Translations under genes and position numbers: made by a program
The notes under the pieces: generated by a model
Seen by the model: only the letters and a program-made list of their open reading frames with translations
Told to the model about the DNA's origin: nothing
Database searches by the model: none
Shown: in pieces, positions 1 to 6,107 of the stretch
How the letters are laid out: every line of letters begins with the position of its first letter
Numbering within the stretch: position 1 is the first letter of the stretch
NCBI GenBank assembly: GCA_035506295.1
Contig: DATJPR010000204.1
Span: 1 to 9,240, forward strand
Direction of reading: 5' to 3'
Source of the DNA: DATJPR01 sp035506295
Lineage (GTDB): Bacteria > Bacteroidota > Ignavibacteria > UBA10030 > UBA6906
Length of the DNA stretch: 9,240 nucleotides

Positions 1-1226
1 TCTCCCTTGCGTTCGGCGTACAGCCGCGGCTGGACGATCCATCGGTACACGCTGTCGTAGGGCTGCCGTGCCCGATGAATTTTCACCGGGATGATCTTTG
101 CGTCAGGATCCCGGTAATCGCCGTGCAGATCGTTAAGATGGACCGGCGTTGATGTCACCGTATCTCCGAGCAGATAGTGTGACGCTGTACCGTTCGACCA
201 GACGTAGTCCGGTTTCAGATTGCTGCCCCACGTGAACGTGCCTTTGATCGACATGTAGATTTCATTCCCGGACGAATCTTCCTCGTCGAACGGTTCGCTG
301 TTCTTCAGACGGCCCGCCGTCGACCAATCCCACGTGAGCTTGGTCGCATGGACTTTTGCATAGATGGGGATGTGGCACGTCTGGCATGCGACTTTGTACG
401 TGTGCTCATTGAGCACATCGTCATTGTGCGGCATCGTGCCGTGGCAGTCTTCGCACATGACGCGGTTCCGGTTCATGGAGGAAAGGGCGTACGACTTCCC
501 TTTCATCTGATGCTTCACCGCCGTGTGACATGCCGGGCATTGCATGTTCACGCCGTCCGTCCCCATGTGGACGTCCACAGACCGCGGTGCGTCGAAGAGC
601 GCGGCTTCAAGATCACCATGCTTCACGTTGTTGCCGCCGCCGCCGAAGAAGTGGCAGGTGCCGCAATCTGTTCGCGTGGGATCGCCGACATGCTGGGCCA
701 CGTAGGAGAGGTTGACCGACGTGTCGGGATACCCGGCCATCCCCGAGCCTTTGACATAGGTATTGCTGTTGTCATGGCATGCAAGGCAATCGACATTCAG
801 GGAATCGGCAAAGTCGAATTTGCTCTCATCCCCCCATCCATACCCGATGTGGCACTTGTTGCAGCTCTGATGCGAGCCGGTCGTGCCGATGCAGAAATTG
901 TTGAGAATGTTCTTTTTGCCGACGTAGCGGATTCCCCTGCCGGGGATGTACTCTTCACGCTCCCAATTCCAGTGCGAAGAGCGCATGACTTCCGCGTGCC
1001 GGCCATTGTGACATCCGATGCACGCGGCCGTAACTTCCTGCGCGCGTTTGAATTTCCGTTGCAGCTGGGGAAATTTCGTGTGATCCACGGAAGGGGTCTT
1101 CTTCTCCACGTACTCCGCGCGCAGTTTTTCGGTCTGTGGCACTTCCTGCTCGTTCTTCCTCAGGGCGAAGAAGACGGAGCCGACGAGCGCAGCGACGATG
1201 AGAAGGCTGACGATGATGCGTTTCAT
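1..1226 (-). CDS. Octaheme c-type cytochrome, tetrathionate reductase (OTR) family, partial (C-terminus off the left edge)
   Basis: The visible 408 codons carry seven CxxCH haem c motifs: CIGCH 69-73, CNKCH 122-126, CLACH 147-151, CGTCH 188-192, CPACH 230-234, CEDCH 258-262 and CQTCH 281-285. The segment GKKNILNNFCIG (103-114) before haem 2, followed by CHIGYGW and DCLACHD, matches my memory of the OTR family, which has eight haems; the eighth should lie beyond base 1. Residues 1-22 form a hydrophobic signal or membrane anchor, so the protein should act in the periplasm. The Shewanella enzyme reduces tetrathionate, nitrite and hydroxylamine in vitro, and its active-site haem has a lysine ligand. 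I cannot assign that lysine here (K104/K105 are candidates). The ATG at 1226 is chosen because the signal segment starts there; I see no clear Shine-Dalgarno. It starts 12 bases after the merR stop, so the two are probably cotranscribed. The true substrate is unknown. Confidence 0.9.
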   Translation of the reverse strand, partial: MKRIIVSLLIVAALVGSVFFALRKNEQEVPQTEKLRAEYVEKKTPSVDHTKFPQLQRKFKRAQEVTAACIGCHNGRHAEVMRSSHWNWEREEYIPGRGIRYVGKKNILNNFCIGTTGSHQSCNKCHIGYGWGDESKFDFADSLNVDCLACHDNSNTYVKGSGMAGYPDTSVNLSYVAQHVGDPTRTDCGTCHFFGGGGNNVKHGDLEAALFDAPRSVDVHMGTDGVNMQCPACHTAVKHQMKGKSYALSSMNRNRVMCEDCHGTMPHNDDVLNEHTYKVACQTCHIPIYAKVHATKLTWDWSTAGRLKNSEPFDEEDSSGNEIYMSIKGTFTWGSNLKPDYVWSNGTASHYLLGDTVTSTPVHLNDLHGDYRDPDAKIIPVKIHRARQPYDSVYRWIVQPRLYAERKG

Positions 1227-1238
1227 GCTTGTGCGAAG

Positions 1239-1721
1239 TTAGTGTTGATGAGAGGGCTCTGATACATGCGTGTCTGTGACGGTCGTGATGAGTTGCTTGA
1301 TCCCGGAGCAGGAAGTCGACAGCCTGTAGACATCACAAGCCCGGCAATCCCTGCCTGAACAGGCGTTTCCATCGTGGGTATATGTCCAGCAACCTCCGTC
1401 GTGTTCCCGGAAGGCCGGACAATTCGCTTTCTCCGCATCCGAGCAGCGAATGATCGACCAGCAAGGGACGAGAGACTGCATTCGCCGGATCCCTGCAATG
1501 GTCATCTGCTCGTGGGTAATCGCTTGACGGATGCATTCCAGTCTGTCGATATCCGACTCGGAATATCGCCTCTGGCCGCCGCTGGATTTCCTGGGAAGAA
1601 TCAAGCCTGATGATTCATAGGATCTCAGTGTCTGAACCGAGACCCCGAGTTTACGGGCTACACTGCCGATGGAGTAGATCGGAAGGTCGGGATTGGATAG
1701 TTGTCGGCTAGGAGGCTGCAT
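1239..1721 (-). CDS. MerR-family transcriptional regulator with cysteine-rich two-CW-type C-terminal domain
   Basis: The 160-residue protein has a MerR winged helix-turn-helix at about residues 15-85: YSIGSVARKLGVSVQTLRSYE (16-36), then a GGQRRYSESDIDRL wing (48-61). Instead of the usual long dimerisation helix and effector domain, residues 86-132 hold a compact cysteine array: C87-W, C93, C101-PAF, C111-W, C121, C126, C129 and DVY, with another Cys at 138. This repeats the 'two-CW' pattern (two Cys-Trp pairs, CPA[YF], CxxC-x-VY) found in small bacterial domains. Such a domain probably binds a metal or an iron-sulfur centre, or undergoes thiol redox change, but no ligand is established here. 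MerR proteins usually bind an over-long promoter spacer and activate it. The gene lies directly upstream of the multiheme cytochrome, which is its likely target together with itself. The DNA-binding call is secure; the sensing role is inference. Confidence 0.9.
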   Translation of the reverse strand: MQPPSRQLSNPDLPIYSIGSVARKLGVSVQTLRSYESSGLILPRKSSGGQRRYSESDIDRLECIRQAITHEQMTIAGIRRMQSLVPCWSIIRCSDAEKANCPAFREHDGGCWTYTHDGNACSGRDCRACDVYRLSTSCSGIKQLITTVTDTHVSEPSHQH

Positions 1722-1907
1722 GGAAACCTACATTCATGACTAGCAGCTTTCATGCCATCCGCTCTCGTCAGGTTTTGGGCTTGATTTTTCAATTTCTCTT
1801 CCGTCTTTTGCATTTGCGGGGATCAAAGTTCTCATTCTTGTGAAAATTGGTCGAAAAGAGATTCATTAGGTCACCTTTTCTTCCTCCTCACATTCACAGC
1901 TTGACCA
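1722..1907. promoter_or_regulatory. Divergent intergenic region between merR and the transglutaminase-like gene
   Basis: This 186-base AT-richer gap must hold the promoters for the merR-cytochrome pair (leftward) and probably for the gene at 1908 (rightward). I found only short symmetric elements: TTGA-tttt-TCAA at 1781-1792, and CATGA (1735-1739) facing TCATG (1750-1754) just upstream of the merR start. Either could be part of an operator, but neither is long enough to call. I cannot place a -35/-10 pair with confidence on either strand. Confidence 0.4.
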
Positions 1908-2585
1908 ATGCACGTCGACCCACGCCATCCCTTTCTTACGAGTCTCTCAGCACAGGAACGAAGGATCATTGGACGGATATCTTCTCCGCACGATGTCCAG
2001 GAACTGTTGGATGGATTTGTCTACAGTTCTGATTCCTGGTATCGTTCACCCTGGAGGGTACTACGGGATCGGAAAGCGCATTGCTATGACGGCGCGGTGT
2101 TCGCCGCAGCGCTTCTGAGTCTTCTCGGTCATCCCCCTCTCATCGTCAATATGTTTCCGAACAGCAGGGATGATGAACATCTTGTGGCGCCGTTCCGGAA
2201 TCGCGGAGTGTGGGGTGCGGTGGGGAAATCCAACTTTGTCGGCCTGCGCTATCGCGAGCCGATCCATCGAACGTTGCGGGAGTTGATGATCTCGTACTTC
2301 GAGCAGTTTTACAACGTGGCGGGCGAAAAGACTCTGCGTTCCTACACTCGCCCGCTCACGATCTCCATCAGGAAGTTCGGCATGTGGGTTTCTGATGACG
2401 ACGCCATGGAACGGATCGCGGACACGCTCAACACCATGCGCCGATACCCCGTGGTCACGCCGCCCATGGTTCGCACTCTCACCAAAGTCGATCCTCGTTC
2501 ATATGAAGCGGGACTCCAGGGATCTGTCCCTGAAGGATTGTTCAAGCTCAGTCCTTCCCGGACGATCGCAAGAAGGCGTCGATAG
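1908..2585 (+). CDS. Conserved protein of unknown function, possibly transglutaminase-like
   Basis: A 225-residue soluble protein with no signal peptide or membrane segment. The conserved-looking core is RKAHCYDGAVFAAALLSLLG (55-74), DDEHLVAPFR (88-97) and WGAVGKSNFVGLRY (102-115). A Cys at the start of a helix (C59), then His (H91) about 30 residues later on a strand-like stretch, recalls the Cys-His-Asp arrangement of transglutaminase-like/NlpC-type folds. I do not see a certain third residue; N109 or D88/D89 are possible. This is a fold guess, not an identified enzyme. The C-terminus is very basic (RTIARRRR) and lies in the stretch overlapping the convergent hydrolase gene by 38 bases. The ATG at 1908 has no recognisable Shine-Dalgarno, as for several genes here. 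It is divergent from merR, so a shared regulator is possible. Confidence 0.75.
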   Translation: MHVDPRHPFLTSLSAQERRIIGRISSPHDVQELLDGFVYSSDSWYRSPWRVLRDRKAHCYDGAVFAAALLSLLGHPPLIVNMFPNSRDDEHLVAPFRNRGVWGAVGKSNFVGLRYREPIHRTLRELMISYFEQFYNVAGEKTLRSYTRPLTISIRKFGMWVSDDDAMERIADTLNTMRRYPVVTPPMVRTLTKVDPRSYEAGLQGSVPEGLFKLSPSRTIARRRR

Positions 2586-3555
2586 TCCGGATGAACATCG
2601 TAGGCTGGTCCACGAACGTCATGTGGCCGCTCTTCGGAAAAACCGTGAGCTCCGATCCGGCGATCTCGCTGTGCATTTGCCTCGCGAGCGACGGGTCGCA
2701 TTCGTCGTGGTCGCCGACCGTGATGAGTGTTGGGACTTTGAGCGAAGGCAGTGCTGCATCGTTTTCGATCGACGAGAGATTCCCATCGATCACGAACTCC
2801 CCGTGCGATCCCCACATTTCCCGATAGAGGTCCCAGCTCATGACGCCGCTTGCCTCCGGACTATAGTTGGGATCGGGATGGTTCTGGTAGAGGTACGGAA
2901 AATATCCGTCCCCCCAGGCTGCATCCATATAGGCCGCCGTGTACCGATTCTGCTCATACTCTTTCCCCTTGCCATACAGCCCTGATGCTTCCATAGCGTC
3001 GATGCGATCGCGGAGTTCCTTCGGCATTTTCTCTTTCATCGCAATGAAGACCTTGTTCATTTTCGACGTGCTCTGGAACGTACTGCACAAGACCAGATGG
3101 CGGAGATGCGACTGGTATTTCAGCGCATACCCCTGCGCGAGGACCCCGCCGCATGAATGGCCGAGCATGTCGACGTCACCCAGGCCGAGCGCCACCCGGA
3201 CGGCCTCGACGTCTTCGACCATCGCATCGTTGGTGTACCCCTTCGGATCTTCGAGTTTCTCCGACCGCCCGGATCCCCGTTCATCGATGAACACGAGCCG
3301 GTGATTTCTTGCCAGCGGCAACAGGTACGGGAGAAAGTAGTCATGAGAGGCCCCTGGCCCGCCATGAAGAATGATCAGCGGATCACCATGCCCGATAATG
3401 GAATAATAGATCAGAACGCCGTTTGCGTCGACAAACCCATTCTGCTCCGGATAGACCTTGGGCGATTCCGGGGCCGGACTGCCGGGCCGGGCGCACGACG
3501 CAAGGACGATGGCAGTCAGGAGAATCGCCCACAGGTGAGCGAACAATCGGGTCAT
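2548..3555 (-). CDS. Alpha/beta-hydrolase lipoprotein, proline iminopeptidase-like (peptidase S33 type)
   Basis: 335 residues from the ATG at 3555, chosen over a longer open frame because GGAGG (3561-3565) sits 5 bases upstream and a lipoprotein signal begins there (lipobox LASC, C21). The alpha/beta-hydrolase landmarks are in order: HGGPG oxyanion loop (64-68), DERGSGRS (91-98), nucleophile elbow GHSCGG (S134), acid D284 in GDHD and base H311 in SGH. HGGPG with DERGSGRS is characteristic of the proline iminopeptidase/tricorn-interacting F1 group. The substrate is not determinable: the usual elbow GGSWG is GHSCGG here, and many relatives are esterases or aminopeptidases. It should be anchored to a membrane on the periplasmic side. 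It is the last of five same-strand genes but follows a 129-base gap with hairpins, so it may be its own transcription unit. Confidence 0.9.
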   Translation of the reverse strand: MTRLFAHLWAILLTAIVLASCARPGSPAPESPKVYPEQNGFVDANGVLIYYSIIGHGDPLIILHGGPGASHDYFLPYLLPLARNHRLVFIDERGSGRSEKLEDPKGYTNDAMVEDVEAVRVALGLGDVDMLGHSCGGVLAQGYALKYQSHLRHLVLCSTFQSTSKMNKVFIAMKEKMPKELRDRIDAMEASGLYGKGKEYEQNRYTAAYMDAAWGDGYFPYLYQNHPDPNYSPEASGVMSWDLYREMWGSHGEFVIDGNLSSIENDAALPSLKVPTLITVGDHDECDPSLARQMHSEIAGSELTVFPKSGHMTFVDQPTMFIRTIDAFLRSSGKD

Positions 3556-3684
3556 GGGTACCTCCGTGAATTGTTGGGAACGCGACAATGTAGGAAGGGA
3601 AACGGGAAGAGTGCAAGAGAGACGGAAACACTGCGGGCATCTCCCGCGCACGGACGGCGTTCATGCGCGGGTGTGAACCCCCGG
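3556..3684 (-). promoter_or_regulatory. Gap with competing GC-rich hairpins between the Rieske and hydrolase genes
   Basis: An 8-bp perfect inverted repeat, CCCGCGCA (3643-3650) and TGCGCGGG (3664-3671), encloses a 13-base loop. The segment 3643-3647 can instead pair with GCGGG (3633-3637) around a 5-base loop. The two stems share a strand and cannot form together. No U-run follows on the minus-strand transcript, so this is not a canonical intrinsic terminator. It could attenuate transcription or protect the 3' end of the Rieske message. The hydrolase ribosome binding site (3561-3565) closes the gap. Confidence 0.45.
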
Positions 3685-4161
3685 CTAGACAGTAATAACA
3701 AGCTGGTTGTTGGCAACCTGCGAAGCGAATTTCTGTAATGGCGCGGTCGCCGGACCGTGGATCACTCCGCCGTTCAGGTCGAATTCCGAGCCGTGGCAGG
3801 GGCAGCTGAAGATCCCTGCGCTGAACCCGTTGACAATGCACCCCTGGTGTGTGCAGATCCCGCTGAGCACCGAAAATGTGCTCGTTGCCGTGTGAGCGAC
3901 GAGAAGATACCCGTTGCTGTACTGGATGAGCGCCGCGCTCCCGACCGCGGCGATCGGCGAGCCGGAGGCTGTCGAGATCGTTATCGTATTGTTGGTCACC
4001 GTCCCCTGAATCGTGGGCAACGTCGGCACGTCGCCGGGGTTGTTCCCGCTCCCACCGCAAGCGGCCAGGATACTGCTCAGGACGCCGCTGAATGCGACGA
4101 CTGCGCCCGTTTGCGCAGCACGCACAAAGAACTCCCTCCGTGTTTGCAGCCCTATGTCCAT
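3685..4161 (-). CDS. Rieske [2Fe-2S] lipoprotein with Tat-type signal
   Basis: 158 residues. The Rieske cluster motifs are complete: CTHQGC (103-108) and CPCHGSEF (120-127). By family rule C103, H105, C120 and H123 bind the cluster, and C108-C122 form the stabilising disulfide of the bc1/b6f class. The position of the Tyr that raises the potential in mitochondrial Rieske proteins is Phe (F127), while the Ser (S125) is kept, suggesting a somewhat lower potential. The N-terminus TRREFF (7-12) is a Tat motif, followed by a hydrophobic stretch and lipobox LAAC (C35), so it is probably exported folded and lipid-anchored. No cytochrome b gene is adjacent, so it need not belong to a bc1 complex. The ATG at 4161 is preceded by an AGGGGGG run (4169-4175) overlapping the yceI stop, which implies translational coupling. 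Confidence 0.93.
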   Translation of the reverse strand: MDIGLQTRREFFVRAAQTGAVVAFSGVLSSILAACGGSGNNPGDVPTLPTIQGTVTNNTITISTASGSPIAAVGSAALIQYSNGYLLVAHTATSTFSVLSGICTHQGCIVNGFSAGIFSCPCHGSEFDLNGGVIHGPATAPLQKFASQVANNQLVITV

Positions 4162-4173
4162 GATGTTTCCCCC

Positions 4174-4743
4174 CTAATGACCTGGTTGCATGAAGACCAT
4201 GTCGAACGAGATATGCAGCGTGTCCTCCACCGGAATCAACAGGATCGACGGCCGCTCGATGCCGTACGCCGTGAGGCTGACCTCCGTTTTTCCTTCGACA
4301 TCGAGTTTCCCTCCATTGGCGGTGACCGTTGCCGGGAAGGCGATCGGCCGCGTCTGACCATGAAAGGTCAGATTCCCCTGGACCTGGAGATTCCCCCCCG
4401 AGCCGGAGATGGCGCTGCTTGTGAAGGACACGACAGGGAAGGTGAGCGCATCCAGGACTTCCATGGCGTGGGAGTCGCGACTGCTGTTCCCGCTGTCGAA
4501 GGATGACACTTCGGCTTCGAATGATGCTGACCGCACCGTACGGGTCGCATCATCGTAATCCATGGTGCACATCAAATCCTTCGACACACCTTCCACGTGG
4601 TGAAGCGGGTGAATGAGGAGATACTTAAGATACGAATCTCCCTTGACGGCGGTAAGGTGCTCCGGCGCGCCGGCAAACAGCGTCGGAGCAAAGAGAATGA
4701 GCACCGGGAAGAGCCGGAGAAACCCGCTGTTCTCGAGTGGCAA
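4174..4743 (-). CDS. YceI-family periplasmic protein
   Basis: About 189 residues from a TTG at 4741-4743. There is no ATG between the far-upstream 4863 and well inside the domain. The TTG start gives a clean signal peptide (hydrophobic FPVLILFAPTLFAGA, residues 12-26), begins 7 bases after the preceding stop, and has a weak AGGCG 4 bases upstream. A start at 4863 would overlap the upstream gene by over 100 bases. YceI hallmarks are HPLHHVEG (45-52), SFDSGNSSRDSHAMEVLD (81-98) and LTFHGQTRPI (125-134). YceI proteins are lipocalin-like beta-barrels that bind long amphiphilic or isoprenoid molecules such as polyprenyl chains in the periplasm. Placement between an envelope lipoprotein and a Rieske protein suggests a link with quinone or redox chemistry, but this is inference. 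Confidence 0.88.
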   Translation of the reverse strand: MPLENSGFLRLFPVLILFAPTLFAGAPEHLTAVKGDSYLKYLLIHPLHHVEGVSKDLMCTMDYDDATRTVRSASFEAEVSSFDSGNSSRDSHAMEVLDALTFPVVSFTSSAISGSGGNLQVQGNLTFHGQTRPIAFPATVTANGGKLDVEGKTEVSLTAYGIERPSILLIPVEDTLHISFDMVFMQPGH

Positions 4744-4750
4744 GGTTCGC

Positions 4751-5554
4751 CTATTCTGACATGAGACGGACGCGTAAAGAGAGACTGACGCTCTCCGGGC
4801 CGGACCCTCGATTTTCGCCTCGCTCTCCCCCGCCGCGACCACCGAGGCCACCTCTCCTCCCACCGCCTCTCATCCCCCCACCACGACGGCCTTCTTCTCC
4901 GCCTGGCTCATCGGATTCAGATTCTGACTTCGATCCGACGCGTTCTGCCCGCCCCTTCGCGGTCCCGATCTGCAGGGACAGCTTCCTGTCCAAAACCCTC
5001 GCGAGACCAAAACCGGTGCTTGTAAGCTTTCTCGGCATTTTCATTTCAAAGACGGCGGCCCCTCCTGAATCGCGGAGGGCGACTTTCAGACCGTATTCAC
5101 GTTCAGAGCTGACAGAGGGGACCTCCATGGCGACGACGTTTCCTTTGTGAAGGACCTCGATCTCGCTCGGCGCCATGGGATGAAAGAGTTCTTCTTCGTT
5201 CCCTCCGCCGGGAGGCAATCGCCGACCGCCATAGTGGATCCCCACGATGCTCGAGTCTCCAGAACCCGGATCGAACCAGATGGTCACCCCACCCCGCATC
5301 ATACCTCGCGACGTTGCGGGGTCGAGGCCTTCAAGGCAAACGTACACGTTCGCACTGTCGTCCTGCACGCCTGCAAGAAGTCCCTGATCTTTGAAGATAT
5401 ACAGCTTTCCTTCCCACTCGTCGGCCTTCCCGTCGATCTGCATATTAGGACTCACGGCGTCGCTCGACATCTCCTTGGTGGAGGAGCATCCCGCCAGCGC
5501 GGCTGCGACAAACACGACGAGGAGGTACGTTCGGAGGTACGTGTGCGTAGTCAT
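4751..5554 (-). CDS. Lipoprotein with CBM9/DOMON-like N-terminal motif and Gly/Arg-rich insert
   Basis: 267 residues from the ATG at 5554, chosen because it begins a lipoprotein signal (TYLRTYLLVVFVAAALAGC, lipobox LAGC, C23). The Shine-Dalgarno is poor, and an ATG at 5593 upstream in frame cannot be excluded. After a short linker, IDGKADEW (40-47) followed by strand-rich sequence resembles the start of CBM9/DOMON-like beta-sandwich domains, which bind carbohydrate or haem in different families. No clear haem ligand is visible. Residues 218-250 are Gly/Arg-rich low complexity, and a final strand-like segment (SVSLSLRVRL) follows, so the insert seems to lie in a loop before the last strand. 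The gene sits 7 bases before yceI and 104 bases after doxX. Ligand and function are unknown. Confidence 0.8.
   Translation of the reverse strand: MTTHTYLRTYLLVVFVAAALAGCSSTKEMSSDAVSPNMQIDGKADEWEGKLYIFKDQGLLAGVQDDSANVYVCLEGLDPATSRGMMRGGVTIWFDPGSGDSSIVGIHYGGRRLPPGGGNEEELFHPMAPSEIEVLHKGNVVAMEVPSVSSEREYGLKVALRDSGGAAVFEMKMPRKLTSTGFGLARVLDRKLSLQIGTAKGRAERVGSKSESESDEPGGEEGRRGGGMRGGGRRGGLGGRGGGERGENRGSGPESVSLSLRVRLMSE
4805..4903 (-). repeat. Gly/Arg-rich low-complexity coding segment
   Basis: This stretch encodes repeated GGG/RGG-type units within the lipoprotein gene (residues about 218-250). The coding strand is very purine- and G-rich, unlike the rest of the gene. It is irregular rather than a precise tandem repeat. 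Confidence 0.8.
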
Positions 5555-5658
5555 CGGGAATCCATCGGTCGTTCGAGGTTCGTTGGAGAGCATCTTGTGT
5601 TCGACCCTGCACCCCCGATCGTGGTTTAATCGCACGGACAGAAACCTCTGCCTCACCT

Positions 5659-6024
5659 CTACACTTGAGCGAGCAGCAGGAGAACAGCGCCCAGAAGAGC
5701 CAGGTTCTTCGTAAAATTCACCCGCTCGCCCATCCTCCCCATCGGGTCGGAGATCTTCCAGAATGCGTGCATCAGAAATGTCACCGGAATCAGAAAGACC
5801 AAGAGCGCGAGCAAGCCGATCACAAGAAATTGCTGCAATAGGACAGCCACACCGCCGATCAGCAAGAGCACACCGGTAACAACGACTGCAGTCGAAGCCA
5901 TCGGTACGCCTTTGGATTGCGTGTACATCGCCATCTGTTTGACATGCAGGAAATGATGGATCCCGCTATAGACGAAATAGCCTCCGAATAAGATTCTTCC
6001 CAGGTACTCAAGGATGGTTTGCAT
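5659..6024 (-). CDS. DoxX-family membrane protein
   Basis: 121 residues from the ATG at 6024, supported by AAGGGAG (6031-6037) 6 bases upstream. An upstream in-frame TTG extension would run through the dyads and adds no membrane segment. Four hydrophobic segments are visible at about 5-24, 42-62, 66-88 and 104-120. The pattern RILFGGYFVYSGIHHF (10-25), then HAFW..DP (86-94) and FTKNLALLGA (104-113), is typical of DoxX proteins. DoxX/DoxD relatives include a subunit of archaeal thiosulfate:quinone oxidoreductase and bacterial proteins acting with thiol or redox stress systems, but most are uncharacterised, so a specific reaction cannot be claimed. It heads the minus-strand group, with a 104-base gap before the lipoprotein gene, so cotranscription is possible but not certain. 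Confidence 0.88.
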   Translation of the reverse strand: MQTILEYLGRILFGGYFVYSGIHHFLHVKQMAMYTQSKGVPMASTAVVVTGVLLLIGGVAVLLQQFLVIGLLALLVFLIPVTFLMHAFWKISDPMGRMGERVNFTKNLALLGAVLLLLAQV

Positions 6025-6062
6025 GGTTTTCTCCCTTGTCCTTCTTCCCTCTCCACCCCTGA

Positions 6063-6075
6063 CAACACGATGTTG
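6063..6075. promoter_or_regulatory. Short perfect dyad upstream of doxX
   Basis: CAACA-cga-TGTTG is a perfect 5-bp inverted repeat with a 3-base centre, 39 bases upstream of the doxX ATG and next to a second, longer dyad. It could be an operator half of the same regulatory region or a hairpin in the leader. It is short enough to arise by chance. Confidence 0.35.
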
Positions 6076-6078
6076 CTG

Positions 6079-6107
6079 GTTGAAGTTCCAATAGTTCAAG
6101 TTTCAAC
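6079..6107. promoter_or_regulatory. Candidate operator between doxX and the TonB receptor gene
   Basis: GTTGAA (6079-6084) faces TTCAAC (6102-6107), giving a 29-base element with 6-bp arms. Read on the minus strand, it also contains two near-identical 11-mers (GAAACTTGAAC and GGAACTTCAAC, 9 of 11 matching) at a 15-base period. Such TTGAA/TTCAA arms occur in operators of MarR- and HxlR-type regulators, but no such regulator gene is in view. It lies in the 196-base divergent gap and could control doxX, the receptor, or both. Confidence 0.4.

Noticed and set aside
348..1262. A 304-residue plus-strand open frame
   Set aside because: It lies antisense to the multiheme cytochrome, whose seven CxxCH motifs are unambiguous; the His- and Val-rich translation is a mirror of that gene.
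1781..1792. TTGA-tttt-TCAA dyad as a MerR operator
   Set aside because: The 4-bp arms are too short, and it is not set in an identifiable promoter spacer.
2395..2985. A 196-residue plus-strand frame crossing the convergent gene ends
   Set aside because: It is antisense to the hydrolase C-terminal half and out of frame with the transglutaminase-like gene; no motif supports it.
3383..4060. A 225-residue minus-strand frame spanning the Rieske 3' end and the hydrolase 5' end
   Set aside because: It overlaps two solid genes in another frame and shows no domain or signal.
3757..4506. A 249-residue plus-strand frame
   Set aside because: It is antisense to the Rieske and yceI genes and is compositionally a shadow (Arg/Asp-rich).
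5555..5658. Possible promoter or terminator between doxX and the lipoprotein gene
   Set aside because: I found no convincing hairpin with a U-run and no convincing -35/-10 or Bacteroidota-type promoter in these 104 bases.
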